From positions 620,001 to 684,000 of the forward strand of contig NZ_JABMCZ010000001.1 in NCBI RefSeq assembly GCF_013186535.1: a stretch of DNA of 64,000 bases. The letters are read 5' to 3'. Below are positions 18,246 to 26,688 of this stretch, one piece after another (positions within the stretch are counted from its first letter, which is position 1; each line of letters starts with the position of its first letter). Under the pieces are notes generated by a model. That model was not told the DNA's origin. It worked only from the letters and a program-made list of their open reading frames with translations, and searched no databases. The stretch is from Nocardia terpenica. Its GTDB lineage: Bacteria > Actinomycetota > Actinomycetes > Mycobacteriales > Mycobacteriaceae. The translations under genes and the position numbers were made by a program.

Positions 18246-19334
18246 TCATTTGGGTTGCTCAGGGTAGTCGGGTTGTGCAAGACGGGAACTCCGGTCTGGC
18301 AGATACTCGGTATGGGTGTCGGCCTGGAGAAAGCGGCCGATTGCGAACGGTCCATTCCTTCGTCCGTGGTACGGCAAGAGGATGATCCTGGTTGGGGTGT
18401 AGCCATTTGTGTGGTTGATGGCGCGCACTACGCCTTCGTCGGGTGCGACGGCACTGGCGAGTCGTGCGCGGTCCTCGGGAGGGAACACTTGGTCGGGTGC
18501 GCGAGTGCAGTCGATCCAAGGCGGAGGGTCGGTCAGCCACCGGACGACGGAGCCGTCAGGAACATGAATGACCCCGAGGTATGTCTTCTCGGCCCGCAAG
18601 TATTCGCGGAACGCTGTCTGTTCCAGCGTGGCTTTCGGCGGCCGGGACGTCGCGAATGTTAGGTCTTCCAGAAGTCCCCAGGCACCAACGGTTTCAGCGT
18701 CGTTGCGGGCGCGAATCGTTGCTTGCCAATACATATCCCGGTGGTGCGTCAGGTTGCGGACGGTGCCCGTTGTCCGAAGCCTGACCTGGGCTCGAGGCCG
18801 ATACAGGAGGTTGTACACCTCCTCGTGGTGATCGAAACGGTTGGCGTTGTGCCAGAACATCGCCAACGGCAACGCCGGCACGAATTTCGAGTCGGGAATG
18901 CCCGCCATCCTGGTGCATTCGACTGTCAGATGAACCACCCTGGCCGGGAGGTCCCATACAACTCCTGTGGCGTGGCGGGGCTCGGGCGGATCTTCGTCGA
19001 CCGGCCCGAGCCAGTACTGGACCCCATGAACCCGTTGCTGCGGGCCGAACACTGGGCGAGCGAGGAGGACGTACCTCCGACCGCGGTGCCCGAAGACCGC
19101 CTCGACTGACGCACGCCGATCCCGCGCTTCGATGATGTGGCCGTATATCTCATCGGCGGTGACGCTGGCTCCGAGTTTGGCAGTGTTGATCGTGCGCTCG
19201 ATGAGCCTTTTGAGGACCACGAAGTCCTTCTCGCCCTCTCCACCGGAGACGACGGTCGGCTCTGCCGCTGGATCGAGTGTCTCAACCATGGTCCAGGGCT
19301 TTGACGCTGCATCTAACTTGCGTGTGGTGTACAT
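18246..19334 (-). CDS. PAS-like sensor protein of the repeated module (copy 1)
   Basis: A 362-aa protein of unknown function, clearly related to the gene at 23208 (both open with PW-MVETLDPA-EP-VVS) and more distantly to those at 20131, 49722 and 51510. The middle has VHGVQYWLGP followed by HATGVVWDL. The C-terminal part has VFPPEDRARL, which fits the end of a PAS domain. No kinase, cyclase or DNA-binding output domain follows. Relatives are usually annotated as PAS- or GAF-like (DUF5593-type, from memory). It starts 15 bp after the small-protein gene and is probably translated with it. Confidence 0.6.
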   Translation of the reverse strand: MYTTRKLDAASKPWTMVETLDPAAEPTVVSGGEGEKDFVVLKRLIERTINTAKLGASVTADEIYGHIIEARDRRASVEAVFGHRGRRYVLLARPVFGPQQRVHGVQYWLGPVDEDPPEPRHATGVVWDLPARVVHLTVECTRMAGIPDSKFVPALPLAMFWHNANRFDHHEEVYNLLYRPRAQVRLRTTGTVRNLTHHRDMYWQATIRARNDAETVGAWGLLEDLTFATSRPPKATLEQTAFREYLRAEKTYLGVIHVPDGSVVRWLTDPPPWIDCTRAPDQVFPPEDRARLASAVAPDEGVVRAINHTNGYTPTRIILLPYHGRRNGPFAIGRFLQADTHTEYLPDRSSRLAQPDYPEQPK

Positions 19335-19349
19335 GGCGACCTACCTGCC

Positions 19350-19619
19350 CTACTCGGCCGCGTCGTTGGCGGCGAGGGCAAGAGCCTGATCCGAGAACCA
19401 CTCCGCAAGCTCGTTGCTCTTGTACATGTCCATTCCCTGTTGGAATTCGTTGAGCAGCGCAGTGATTACGCAGATGGGGTGGACATCCTCGGCGATCGAC
19501 TCCGCCAGGTGGTGCAGCATTGCGGTTACGGCGTCGGCGTCGTGGCGCGCGGTGTGTGCCAGTACAGCCATGGCGATCTGCCGTTCGCGGTGCGAGGCTT
19601 CGTAAGGTAGCGAATGCAT
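19350..19619 (-). CDS. Small module protein (copy 1, 89 aa)
   Basis: A helical protein with the family pattern RERQIAMAVLAHTARHD near the N-terminus and GMDM...ELAEWFSDQALALAA at the end. Three other genes share this pattern (21220, 49114, 50988). ATG at 19619 is chosen because the similarity starts there. It lies directly upstream of the PAS-like gene at 18246. Function unknown; it could be an adaptor, antitoxin-like partner or regulator of the PAS-like protein. Confidence 0.65.
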   Translation of the reverse strand: MHSLPYEASHRERQIAMAVLAHTARHDADAVTAMLHHLAESIAEDVHPICVITALLNEFQQGMDMYKSNELAEWFSDQALALAANDAAE

Positions 19620-19818
19620 TTCGGGCTCCTTTGTCCGATTGGTCGGTCGGAGCCGCTGGCCGGAAAGGCCGGAGGCGACTCCGTCGGATGCGACAGACCT
19701 CAAACGACCGCACGAAATCGCGGCGATACAGTCGGGAAGGTCGGTCGGCCGGACACCACGTGAGCCGGATTCGGCTGTCGGTGTTTCGGCTACATCCGGC
19801 GTCGCCTCCAGCGAGGCC

Positions 19819-19851
19819 GGGGAACCCTATGAGAGGGCGGAATTCAATTGT
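19819..19851 (-). promoter_or_regulatory. Conserved upstream element of small-protein copy 1
   Basis: GGGGAACCCTATGAGAGGGC followed by an ATTGT end matches the sequence 49583-49615 upstream of copy 3. On the minus strand it begins ACAATT, a possible -10 region. Conservation between two loci 30 kb apart suggests a promoter or regulator site. Confidence 0.5.
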
Positions 19852-19912
19852 GCGGGTTGGACAGTGACGCTGATCTATTAGTTCTTACCTTGAGCAGGTT
19901 TGCGGTGCTCCG

Positions 19913-20113
19913 TCATTGACGGAATCGGCGAACCTCCGCGAAGGGGCCGAACACTCCGGTCGCGGTCAGCCCGACACCAACAAGCAGGACCAACGGGTTG
20001 GAAAACGCGGCGGCCACGATAGCACCGAGTGCTCCGAGCACACCAATGCCCAGCATTAGCGCGATCCGCATTACGAGAACTGGCTTGCTGGGGTGTGTGT
20101 ACATGTCCTTCAC
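19913..20113 (-). CDS. Small two-helix membrane protein
   Basis: A 66-aa protein with two hydrophobic stretches (about 14-35 and 38-55) and a short basic tail. It starts with GTG (ATG three codons later is possible) and lies 17 bp downstream of the PAS-like gene at 20131. Unknown function; it could anchor a module component at the membrane. Confidence 0.55.
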   Translation of the reverse strand: MKDMYTHPSKPVLVMRIALMLGIGVLGALGAIVAAAFSNPLVLLVGVGLTATGVFGPFAEVRRFRQ

Positions 20114-20130
20114 GAGATTTCCTCCTTCGT

Positions 20131-21207
20131 CTAGCTGTTACCCAGACTTGTGCGGGTGACGTCGAGTACGGCTTGTGGTGCTCCGTCACAGGGCACGGCG
20201 GTCCAGCTCGCCCGTACACGAATCCAGGATTCGGTGTCGCTGAATCGCATTCGGAACAAACACTGTTCGGTCACGGCTCCGCCGATCAGGGCGTCACGGC
20301 AGCGTTGAAGTTTGGCGGTGTCCTCGGGATGGGTCTGTGGGACTTCGGTTATCCACCGATCCAACGGCGGAGGTCCCGGCACGATCCATTCATGCACAAG
20401 GCCGGACCGTAGATCGACGAGGCCAGCTCCGTGTCCCGGTGACACTGGCATCGTGCGCCATACGCCGATGTCGAGAGCCCTCGGAGTCGGTGGTTCGATC
20501 TCGGTAATGTCGCAGACAATTACACGCACCAGCGGTCCCTCGGGTGATGGGCAGGATCGCGCGGCGACGCAGAGATGGCGACGTTCCGGACCGACGCTTG
20601 TCGCGCTCCCGATCCATTGCTGGCCGGCCGGTGCCGACATCAGTTCAAGCAGGCCCGCCCGATCGGCACAGCCGTCCAGTTGACCTAGCAGATACGGAAG
20701 TACGCTCTTGCCAGTAACTTCCGGATTGTCCGTCTGCTGGCTGATCTCGCATCCTTGCGCAATACCGGTGCGCGGGTCGAGAGACAGCACGCCGATCGGC
20801 AGCCGCGGTGGAACCTCTGCGTCGGCACGACCAACCCAGAGTTGCACGGCGTAGACCTGGGCGGCTGGGCCGATCACCGGCACGGCCACAATTCGTAGCC
20901 ACAGACCCGAGGCCAGCCGTACTGGTATCTCGGCAGGCTGCCCGGACCCGACTACCTGGCTTAACACCGCATCGAGTTGCGACGCGACGTTGGCGCATCC
21001 AGCGATCCGGGTTCTGCTGGAACGACTAAATTGTCGGATATGCCCGTCTTCGAGAATGACAGACGGCCCTGCACTGGTCATAGTCTCGAATAGCACCCAG
21101 CCCTCCTTCGCGGCGTCCCGGTGCCTCTGGGACTGGCGATCCCGGTGCCGACGCGACGCAGCGTTGGAACGTGGGCTTCGGTGGGTGTTTCTGGCGGGGG
21201 CAGTCAT
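20131..21207 (-). CDS. PAS-like sensor protein of the repeated module (copy 2)
   Basis: A 358-aa relative of the gene at 49722. The basic N-terminus (1-35) is low complexity. Then come VYAVQLWVGRAD (about 135-146), IGVLSLDPRTG, a mid-protein GSATSVGPERRHLCVAARS segment ending in VIVCDITEIEPP, and a C-terminal PAS-like part with THPEDTAKL and LFRMRFSDTESW. No output domain is visible. It starts 12 bp after the small-protein gene at 21220, the same arrangement as copy 1. Confidence 0.6.
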   Translation of the reverse strand: MTAPARNTHRSPRSNAASRRHRDRQSQRHRDAAKEGWVLFETMTSAGPSVILEDGHIRQFSRSSRTRIAGCANVASQLDAVLSQVVGSGQPAEIPVRLASGLWLRIVAVPVIGPAAQVYAVQLWVGRADAEVPPRLPIGVLSLDPRTGIAQGCEISQQTDNPEVTGKSVLPYLLGQLDGCADRAGLLELMSAPAGQQWIGSATSVGPERRHLCVAARSCPSPEGPLVRVIVCDITEIEPPTPRALDIGVWRTMPVSPGHGAGLVDLRSGLVHEWIVPGPPPLDRWITEVPQTHPEDTAKLQRCRDALIGGAVTEQCLFRMRFSDTESWIRVRASWTAVPCDGAPQAVLDVTRTSLGNS

Positions 21208-21219
21208 GATTTTCCCCTT

Positions 21220-21561
21220 TCAGAAGGCCGCTGCCTGCGAGGCGAGCGCGACCGCCTCGGCGGAGAATCGCTGAGCAAGGTCGTCACCGCATTCGCGCAT
21301 CGTGCAGCGGCACTCGTCGAGGATGGTGCTGATGATCGACAGCGAATCCTGGGTGTCGAATGGCTCGGCGAGCACGGGCATAGCGCAGCGGCACTCGTCG
21401 AAGATGTCCGTGATGATGGACAACAGATCCAGCGGGTTGTTCGGCTCGGCGAGTATGTCGAGCATGGCTGCGATGGCGTCGCCGTCATCGCGTGCGGCAT
21501 GCGCCAGCAGGGCCATGGCGATTTGCTGTTCGCCGAACGGCGAGTACTCCAGCGGATTCAT
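21220..21561 (-). CDS. Small module protein (copy 2, 113 aa, internally duplicated)
   Basis: It carries the family N-terminus EQQIAMALLAHAARDD and C-terminus DLAQRFSAEAVALA. The middle is longer than in the other copies because a segment is duplicated: DIFDECRCAM and TILDECRCTM repeat at both protein and DNA level. This gives four extra cysteines, in two CRC pairs that might bind a metal. It is the first gene of a minus-strand run and is divergent from the P450 gene. Confidence 0.65.
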   Translation of the reverse strand: MNPLEYSPFGEQQIAMALLAHAARDDGDAIAAMLDILAEPNNPLDLLSIITDIFDECRCAMPVLAEPFDTQDSLSIISTILDECRCTMRECGDDLAQRFSAEAVALASQAAAF

Positions 21562-21777
21562 GATGAACCTCCGGGGACAACAGCCCGGCGAGGAACAGGC
21601 GCGGACTCCGGTTACCGCCGGAGTGCGGCTGCCCGCCGGAGCGGGGTCATCGGGGCTAATACAAGTCCCCGGAGAAACCAGACCATTAGGTCGGCAAGTC
21701 ACAGGGTAACGCTTCACTGTGACCGACGCAACATCGATTTGCCGAAAATTTTCTGGGCATAGGGCAGACTGGTCGCC
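21562..21777. other. Divergent promoter region, small module gene / P450
   Basis: 216 bp between divergent genes. It contains AT-rich patches near 21657 and 21740 but no exact repeat of the promoter-like motifs found elsewhere in the element. It probably holds promoters for both directions. Confidence 0.35.
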
Positions 21778-23166
21778 ATGACCGGTGCCTCAAGCCCTGC
21801 TGTCGCCTTCCCTCACCCCAAAGACCGGCACCCCATGCTGGGTGACGTCAAAGCCGTGGACTCGTCGCGTCCGACGCAGAGCGAGGCGGAACTCGCCCGC
21901 GAACTCGGACCGATTTACGAGCTGATGTTCGGCACCGAATACCGGCTGCTTGTGGTCACCGGAACCGAACTTGCAGAAGAACTTTGGGATGAAAGCCGGT
22001 TCGAGAAGCATGTGGCCGCGCCGCTGGAGAAGCTGCGTGAGGTGACCGGCGACGCGCTGTTCATGGCGTACAACTCCGAGTCGATTTGGGGGATCGCTCA
22101 CCGGATACTGACCCCCGGTTTCGTCAAGCCCGCGATGGCGATTTACCACGACGCGATGGTTTCGTCCATCGAATCAATGTTTGAGTATTGGGACAAGGCT
22201 GGGGCACGGCCTCGTGTGAATCTCACTCAAGACCTCAACAGCTTGACCTTTGAGCTGATCGGCCGAGCTGGGTTCTCGACCTCGTTCCGCGCGTTCGATC
22301 ACGGCGCGGACTCCGATCTGCACCCGTTTCTGACACAGCTCAACAGGGCCATGTGGTGGATCTCCACGTCGTCGAATTCCACGCCGATGGCCCGCGTCCG
22401 GCTCGAACGTCAGCACGGCCAACAGTACAAGGACGACCTGGTTGCCCTGCATGAGTACGGTCTCCAGCTCGCCCGCCAGCGTGCCTCCGAACCCCGGCAA
22501 GGACCGAAAGACCTGCTCGACCTGATGCTGACTAACGAGGACCCAGCCACCGGAGAAAGGCTCCCCGAAGAAAACATCGCCTACCAGGTCGTCTCGTTCC
22601 TGCTTGCTGGGCAGGAGACGACCGCGGGCACGCTCGGATTCGCCCTGTATTTCCTCATGCAGCAGCCGCAGATCGCTGAGCGAGTGCGCGCGGAAGTGCT
22701 GGAGGTCTGCGGGGACTCGCCCATCGCGTTTGACCAGGTCGCGAAGCTGCGGTACACCCGGTGCGTCGTCGACGAGACACTGCGCCTGTGGCCCAGCGCC
22801 CCCGGCTACTTCCGCGCCGCCCGCGAGGACACCGAAATTGGCGGTCAATGGCCGATACGCAAAGGCGAGCCGATCTTCGTTCTCACCCTCGGCCTGCAGA
22901 CCAACGAGGACTGGCCCGATCCCCTCCGATTCGACCCCGACCGGTTTCTGCCAGGCCGCGACAAAGGCCCATACCGGCCCTTCGGCACCGGCCCGCGCGC
23001 CTGCATCGGCCGTCAGTTCGCACTCCACGAAGCCGTGCTCACCCTCGCTTTAGCGACCCGGCGGTATAATTTTGTTTCCGACCCTGACTACACACTGACC
23101 GTGCATGAGCAGTTGACCATCAAGCCCGAAAGCTTGCATGCCACACTGGAACGTCGTACCACCTGA
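21778..23166 (+). CDS. Cytochrome P450 (CYP102-like haem domain)
   Basis: A 462-aa stand-alone P450 monooxygenase. The I-helix is LLAGQETTAG, the K-helix ETLRLWP gives the E-x-x-R pair, and the haem-binding loop FGTGPRACIGRQFA carries the cysteine ligand. Sequence style resembles the haem domain of fatty-acid hydroxylases of the CYP102 group, but no reductase domain is attached and no ferredoxin gene is nearby. It is carried between PAS-like genes of the element and lies 41 bp before another one, so a link to that module is possible. Substrate unknown. Confidence 0.92.
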   Translation: MTGASSPAVAFPHPKDRHPMLGDVKAVDSSRPTQSEAELARELGPIYELMFGTEYRLLVVTGTELAEELWDESRFEKHVAAPLEKLREVTGDALFMAYNSESIWGIAHRILTPGFVKPAMAIYHDAMVSSIESMFEYWDKAGARPRVNLTQDLNSLTFELIGRAGFSTSFRAFDHGADSDLHPFLTQLNRAMWWISTSSNSTPMARVRLERQHGQQYKDDLVALHEYGLQLARQRASEPRQGPKDLLDLMLTNEDPATGERLPEENIAYQVVSFLLAGQETTAGTLGFALYFLMQQPQIAERVRAEVLEVCGDSPIAFDQVAKLRYTRCVVDETLRLWPSAPGYFRAAREDTEIGGQWPIRKGEPIFVLTLGLQTNEDWPDPLRFDPDRFLPGRDKGPYRPFGTGPRACIGRQFALHEAVLTLALATRRYNFVSDPDYTLTVHEQLTIKPESLHATLERRTT

Positions 23167-23207
23167 CGCCTATCACGCCAGGTGGGAGTCGCCAACGGAG
23201 GTGACCC

Positions 23208-24452
23208 GTGGACACTGTGCCAACGTCGGACAAGATTCCATGGATCATGGTCGAAACGCTCGATCCGGCCATTGAGCCCGCGGTCGTCTCGGTGGGTGGC
23301 GACCCCCGCCCCTTCACACCACTCGACCGGAGTGTAGATCGGCTGCTCAAGAACCAGGCCATTCCGGCGAGCTACAGCAAGATGGTCAAGCGGAAGGTCC
23401 GTCACGCCATCGACGAAGTCCGGCGAACGGGCACCGAGTTCGACAGTAGCGACAAACCCGTCCGAATCGGCCACGTGCATTACCGGCTGGTCGCGTTGCC
23501 GGTGCCAGGGCCGAACATGGGCGTCCATGCGGTCCAGTTCTGGTTCGGCCCCGAGAGCATGCCGCGGTCGCATCCGGAGCCACGTCGTGCTGCTGGGGTC
23601 GTGTGGGACTTGGGCAAGCAGGTGATCTGTCAGCCGATCGAATCGCAACGGTTATCCGGCGTCCCTGACGACGAGTACTTTCCCGAGGTCTCCCTGGCGG
23701 GCATCTTCGACCGGGCATCGCAGTTCGATGGACACGACCAGGTGCTCAAGCTGGTCTACAACCCTCGCCCCGGCGATCGACTTCAGTGGCAGGTCACGGT
23801 GCCCCACATGAACGGCACCCTGATGCTGTGGCAGGTCACGATCCGCGCTCGCGACGACGAGGAGTGCAAGGGCGCATGGTGGATGTGGGAGGACATCACC
23901 AGCCCGAAACACCCGCCCAGCCATCCGACACTTGAGTCGATCGGGTACCGCGCGATTCACCGCCAGGCGGGCACCTATGCGGCCGTCGTCATGATCGCGT
24001 ACCCGGCGACTATCAGCTACTGGCTCACCGAGCCCGCGCCATGGATCAGATGGACCTTCCTGAAGAAGCCCGCCGACGTTTTCCATCCCGAAGACCGAGC
24101 AAAGCTCAACATGCTCAACGCGGAGCTCGAAGTCGGTAGCTCCGCCGAAGTCACGGTCCGGACGCTCACGGCTGACGGCGGCTACGCCCTTACTCGGATG
24201 TTGTTGTCTCCCTACCCCGGCTATATCGGCAAGGGCATGATGATCGGCCAGTTCCTCCAAGCCGACGACGAACGCTCCCACATCCCCTTCCACCCGGTCG
24301 CCGTGCAACCTGGCGAGGTCGGCTACGACGAGCAGATGCGACGGCACCTTGCCCGCTGGCCCGCCGTATCTCCGACAGTCGGACAGCACTGGTCGCAGAC
24401 CCAGCAACCGCCAGATTCCGACACCCAGTCGGGGGACGGGGAAGGTGACTGA
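23208..24452 (+). CDS. PAS-like sensor protein of the repeated module (orphan copy)
   Basis: A 414-aa close relative of the gene at 18246. It shares the PW-MVETLDPA opening, VHAVQFWFGPES, RAAGVVWDLGKQ and the PAS-like end VFHPEDRAKL. The last 40 residues are polar and low complexity. It lacks an adjacent small-protein gene and instead follows the P450 gene by 41 bp, pointing to co-transcription. Function unknown. Confidence 0.6.
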   Translation: MDTVPTSDKIPWIMVETLDPAIEPAVVSVGGDPRPFTPLDRSVDRLLKNQAIPASYSKMVKRKVRHAIDEVRRTGTEFDSSDKPVRIGHVHYRLVALPVPGPNMGVHAVQFWFGPESMPRSHPEPRRAAGVVWDLGKQVICQPIESQRLSGVPDDEYFPEVSLAGIFDRASQFDGHDQVLKLVYNPRPGDRLQWQVTVPHMNGTLMLWQVTIRARDDEECKGAWWMWEDITSPKHPPSHPTLESIGYRAIHRQAGTYAAVVMIAYPATISYWLTEPAPWIRWTFLKKPADVFHPEDRAKLNMLNAELEVGSSAEVTVRTLTADGGYALTRMLLSPYPGYIGKGMMIGQFLQADDERSHIPFHPVAVQPGEVGYDEQMRRHLARWPAVSPTVGQHWSQTQQPPDSDTQSGDGEGD

Positions 24453-24555
24453 TGCGCTCCAACGAAGCAGGCGGTTGATAGCAATTTCCGCTGGTCAGTG
24501 CCCGATGACCCATCGATTCCGACGCAGGATTAGCTGAGGGCTTGCGCGTCTGAGT

Positions 24556-24578
24556 TATAATTGACATCGGCTATTGAA
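24556..24578 (+). promoter_or_regulatory. Promoter-like repeat upstream of the transfer operon
   Basis: Begins TATAAT and matches 21 of 23 bases of the minus-strand sequence at 18183-18205. Transcription from it would give a leader of about 330 nt before the excisionase-like gene. A shared regulator or sigma factor for integrase and transfer genes is the simplest reading. Confidence 0.6.
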
Positions 24579-24627
24579 ACGGTGACCATCGGTCATCATC
24601 CGGGGCGCGGTCTCCACCCCGAAGGCT

Positions 24628-24813
24628 CGACCCCATTCCGGGGTTGATGCGCATTTCCAACACATGGAGTTGTCCCGGCGTGTCTGGGCGACTCATCCAG
24701 GGCTGCTAAGTCCTGATGGTGGCACTCCTCCAGAGGTGAGGAGTTCGATCGTCGCTCCGAACGCTGTTGCAGCGCGGAGTGATTCACACGGACGGCCGGG
24801 CCTTCGGCCGTCC
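24628..24813 (+). ncRNA. Multi-stem structured leader RNA (or origin-like repeat array)
   Basis: At least six consecutive stem-loops fit without overlap: 24628-24646 (CCCC/GGGG core), 24668-24693 (8 bp with G-T pairs), 24694-24718 (7 bp with one bulge around GCTGCTAAGT), 24724-24744 (perfect 7 bp, ACTCCTC/GAGGAGT), 24755-24779 (CTCCG-AA-CGCTG paired with CAGCG-CGGAG, a 10-bp stem with a 2-nt bulge) and 24790-24813 (perfect 9 bp, GGACGGCCG/CGGCCGTCC). The last could terminate transcription. It is not a tRNA, since no proper T-arm forms. It may be a riboregulator, an attenuator or an origin of transfer. I do not recognise a known RNA family. Confidence 0.5.
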
Positions 24814-24904
24814 ACCCTATCCGGCACTCGACAATCGCGCGTCAGCAGGCCATGTTCCTGCCGCCAATCCGCAGCGGTTGCAGCGAGGCGGACTGGAGTG
24901 CGCC

Positions 24905-25285
24905 ATGAACACGAGCCGAACGGCCACTGCCGTCGATTCCCTACTCGATGTCAACGAAATCAGCGCCCGCACAGGGCATTCCCCCAAATCGATCCGCCAA
25001 CTCCGCTCAATAGGCCACGAGCTGTACCGACTCGCCCGCAAGGACGGCAATCGCCTCGTCTTGGAGGCGTCGGTCGTCGATGAGTGGGTCGAGTATCACA
25101 AGACCGGCGTCCTTCGCCGCCTCAAACTCAAGCAGGGCCAGCAGAACCGCCAGCTCGCCGAATCCCGCGAGCGTCTGCTGTGCGACGACGACCGGAAGAG
25201 GGTCGTCAAGGGCTACGACTTCATCCAGCACCACTGGTGGTGCCGCGATTCGCTCTGCCGCGGCTGCCTCGGCGAGGGCTGGTGA
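24905..25285 (+). CDS. Excisionase-like HTH protein (copy 1)
   Basis: A 126-aa protein with a MerR/Xis-type helix-turn-helix: DVNEISARTGHSPKSIRQL followed by GHELYRLARKDGNRLVLEAS and DEWVEYH. The pattern ISARTGHSP...GHELY...VDEWV is shared with the gene at 48858. The C-terminus adds cysteines (CRDSLCRGC). ATG at 24905 is chosen; earlier frames run through the structured leader. It is probably a recombination directionality factor and/or transfer-operon regulator. Its stop overlaps the cutinase start (TGATG). Confidence 0.65.
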   Translation: MNTSRTATAVDSLLDVNEISARTGHSPKSIRQLRSIGHELYRLARKDGNRLVLEASVVDEWVEYHKTGVLRRLKLKQGQQNRQLAESRERLLCDDDRKRVVKGYDFIQHHWWCRDSLCRGCLGEGW

Positions 25286-26685
25286 TGCACATGGTGATTC
25301 GCACCCTCCTGGTTCCGGTCCTGGCGTCAGCAGTCGTTGTGTCCGCGGGTGGTGCAGCGCTTGCCGCACCAGCTCCTGGCGCTGCCCAGTCATGTCCTGC
25401 CCTTGAGGTTTTCGGGATTCAAGGCACTGGTGAGTCGTCGCCGGACGCGAATCCGAAAACTGACACCGGGATGCTCGGCATGATGTTCCGGCCGATGATG
25501 GCCGCAGCACCGGGTCTGATCGACCGGACCTACGTGGACTATCCGGCAAGTTTCGGTGGTGCGACGGCCGGCGGCCCGATGCCGTATGTGCAGTCGGTCG
25601 ATCAAGCGGTGGCTGGGATGGATCGCGCCGTAACGGACCTGGCCAAGCGCTGTCCGTCGACCATGTTCGCCGGGGCCGGCTATTCGCAGGGCGCACACGC
25701 GATGTCGATGTGGGCCAAACGTGTCGGCGCGGGCACCGGACCGATCCCGGCCGAGCGAGTCGCCGGCGTCGCATTGCTTGCCGACCCCGCGCGGCCACCG
25801 CAAGCGCCGGTCTTTCCCGGCCGTCCCGGCACCAGGTCACCCGAGCCGGTGCCTGGCACCAGTGGCAGCGAGGTTGCCCGGATCACAGTTACCGATCCGG
25901 GGCTGGGCGGCTCTGGAATCGCGCCGCTGGCCGATGTGGATCAGGGCTACGGCTCGCTAGCCGGACGAGTGGCCGATATTTGTACGCCTGGCGACCTGGC
26001 CTGCGACGCACCGGAGCACGCCCCAATTGCGCACCTGATAACCAATATCGCAGGACAGTCGGAACTGAATCCGCAGGACCCCATCGCAGCGATTTCCACG
26101 GTCGCACAGGCGCTGGCGACGACCTCGTTCAAAACAGCGGTGCCGGTGATCAACGAGGACATTCAGGGCACCAGCCTGGACGAACTCAGCTACGAGCCAC
26201 AGAAGACGATCTCCCAGCGGTTGGCGGAGGCGTCGGACCCGCGAACACCGCTACCGTCGATCAACGACGCGCTGTCGGCGCTGATCAAGGTCGGGACCAT
26301 CGGGTTCAACGCCGTGAAAACGGTCGTGACCAAGGTCTTCACACCTGAGACCATCGCGGAACTGGCAACGGTCGGTCTCGCAAACCCGGTGGCCGCGGCC
26401 ATGACGCTGGGAACCAAGATCGCTTCGGCGACGATGGAATTGGTTCCGCCTGCGGCCCAATCGCGTTTGGTCAATGAGGCGTTCACTGCGCTTCAGGACA
26501 ACATCACCGACAACCGCGACCTATTCAATGTCGCCACGCTGGTCCGCTACAGCGACACCATCGCCAAACATCAAGGATATGCCTCCGTTTCGGCATCGCC
26601 GACGGGACAGGCACCTGTGATCGTGGCTGCGAACTGGTTCGCCGCTGCCGCTCGCGACCTTGCCGCTCACCAGGGAACGAGGTGA
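25285..26685 (+). CDS. Secreted cutinase-family protein of the transfer operon
   Basis: A 466-aa exported serine hydrolase-like protein. The signal peptide is about 1-28 (AGGAALA-AP). The cutinase triad is recognisable: GYSQG for the serine, DICTPGDLACD for the aspartate with paired cysteines, and a nearby HAPIAHL histidine. The remaining C-terminal 230 residues are helical and not part of cutinase. Placement as first structural gene of the conjugation operon suggests a role in opening the mycolate-rich envelope, which is inference. It overlaps the upstream gene by one base. Confidence 0.75.
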   Translation: MHMVIRTLLVPVLASAVVVSAGGAALAAPAPGAAQSCPALEVFGIQGTGESSPDANPKTDTGMLGMMFRPMMAAAPGLIDRTYVDYPASFGGATAGGPMPYVQSVDQAVAGMDRAVTDLAKRCPSTMFAGAGYSQGAHAMSMWAKRVGAGTGPIPAERVAGVALLADPARPPQAPVFPGRPGTRSPEPVPGTSGSEVARITVTDPGLGGSGIAPLADVDQGYGSLAGRVADICTPGDLACDAPEHAPIAHLITNIAGQSELNPQDPIAAISTVAQALATTSFKTAVPVINEDIQGTSLDELSYEPQKTISQRLAEASDPRTPLPSINDALSALIKVGTIGFNAVKTVVTKVFTPETIAELATVGLANPVAAAMTLGTKIASATMELVPPAAQSRLVNEAFTALQDNITDNRDLFNVATLVRYSDTIAKHQGYASVSASPTGQAPVIVAANWFAAAARDLAAHQGTR

Positions 26686-26688
26686 GCA

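Noticed and set aside
24661..24760. tRNA-Ser-like gene (CTGCTAA loop, GAGTTCGATC segment)
   Set aside because: The anticodon stem has a G-G clash next to the loop, no five-pair T stem forms around TTCGATC and the acceptor arms do not match. The stems fit separate hairpins better.
24790..24813. CRISPR repeat or single direct repeat
   Set aside because: It is a lone inverted repeat. No spaced direct repeats occur in the window, so there is no CRISPR array.
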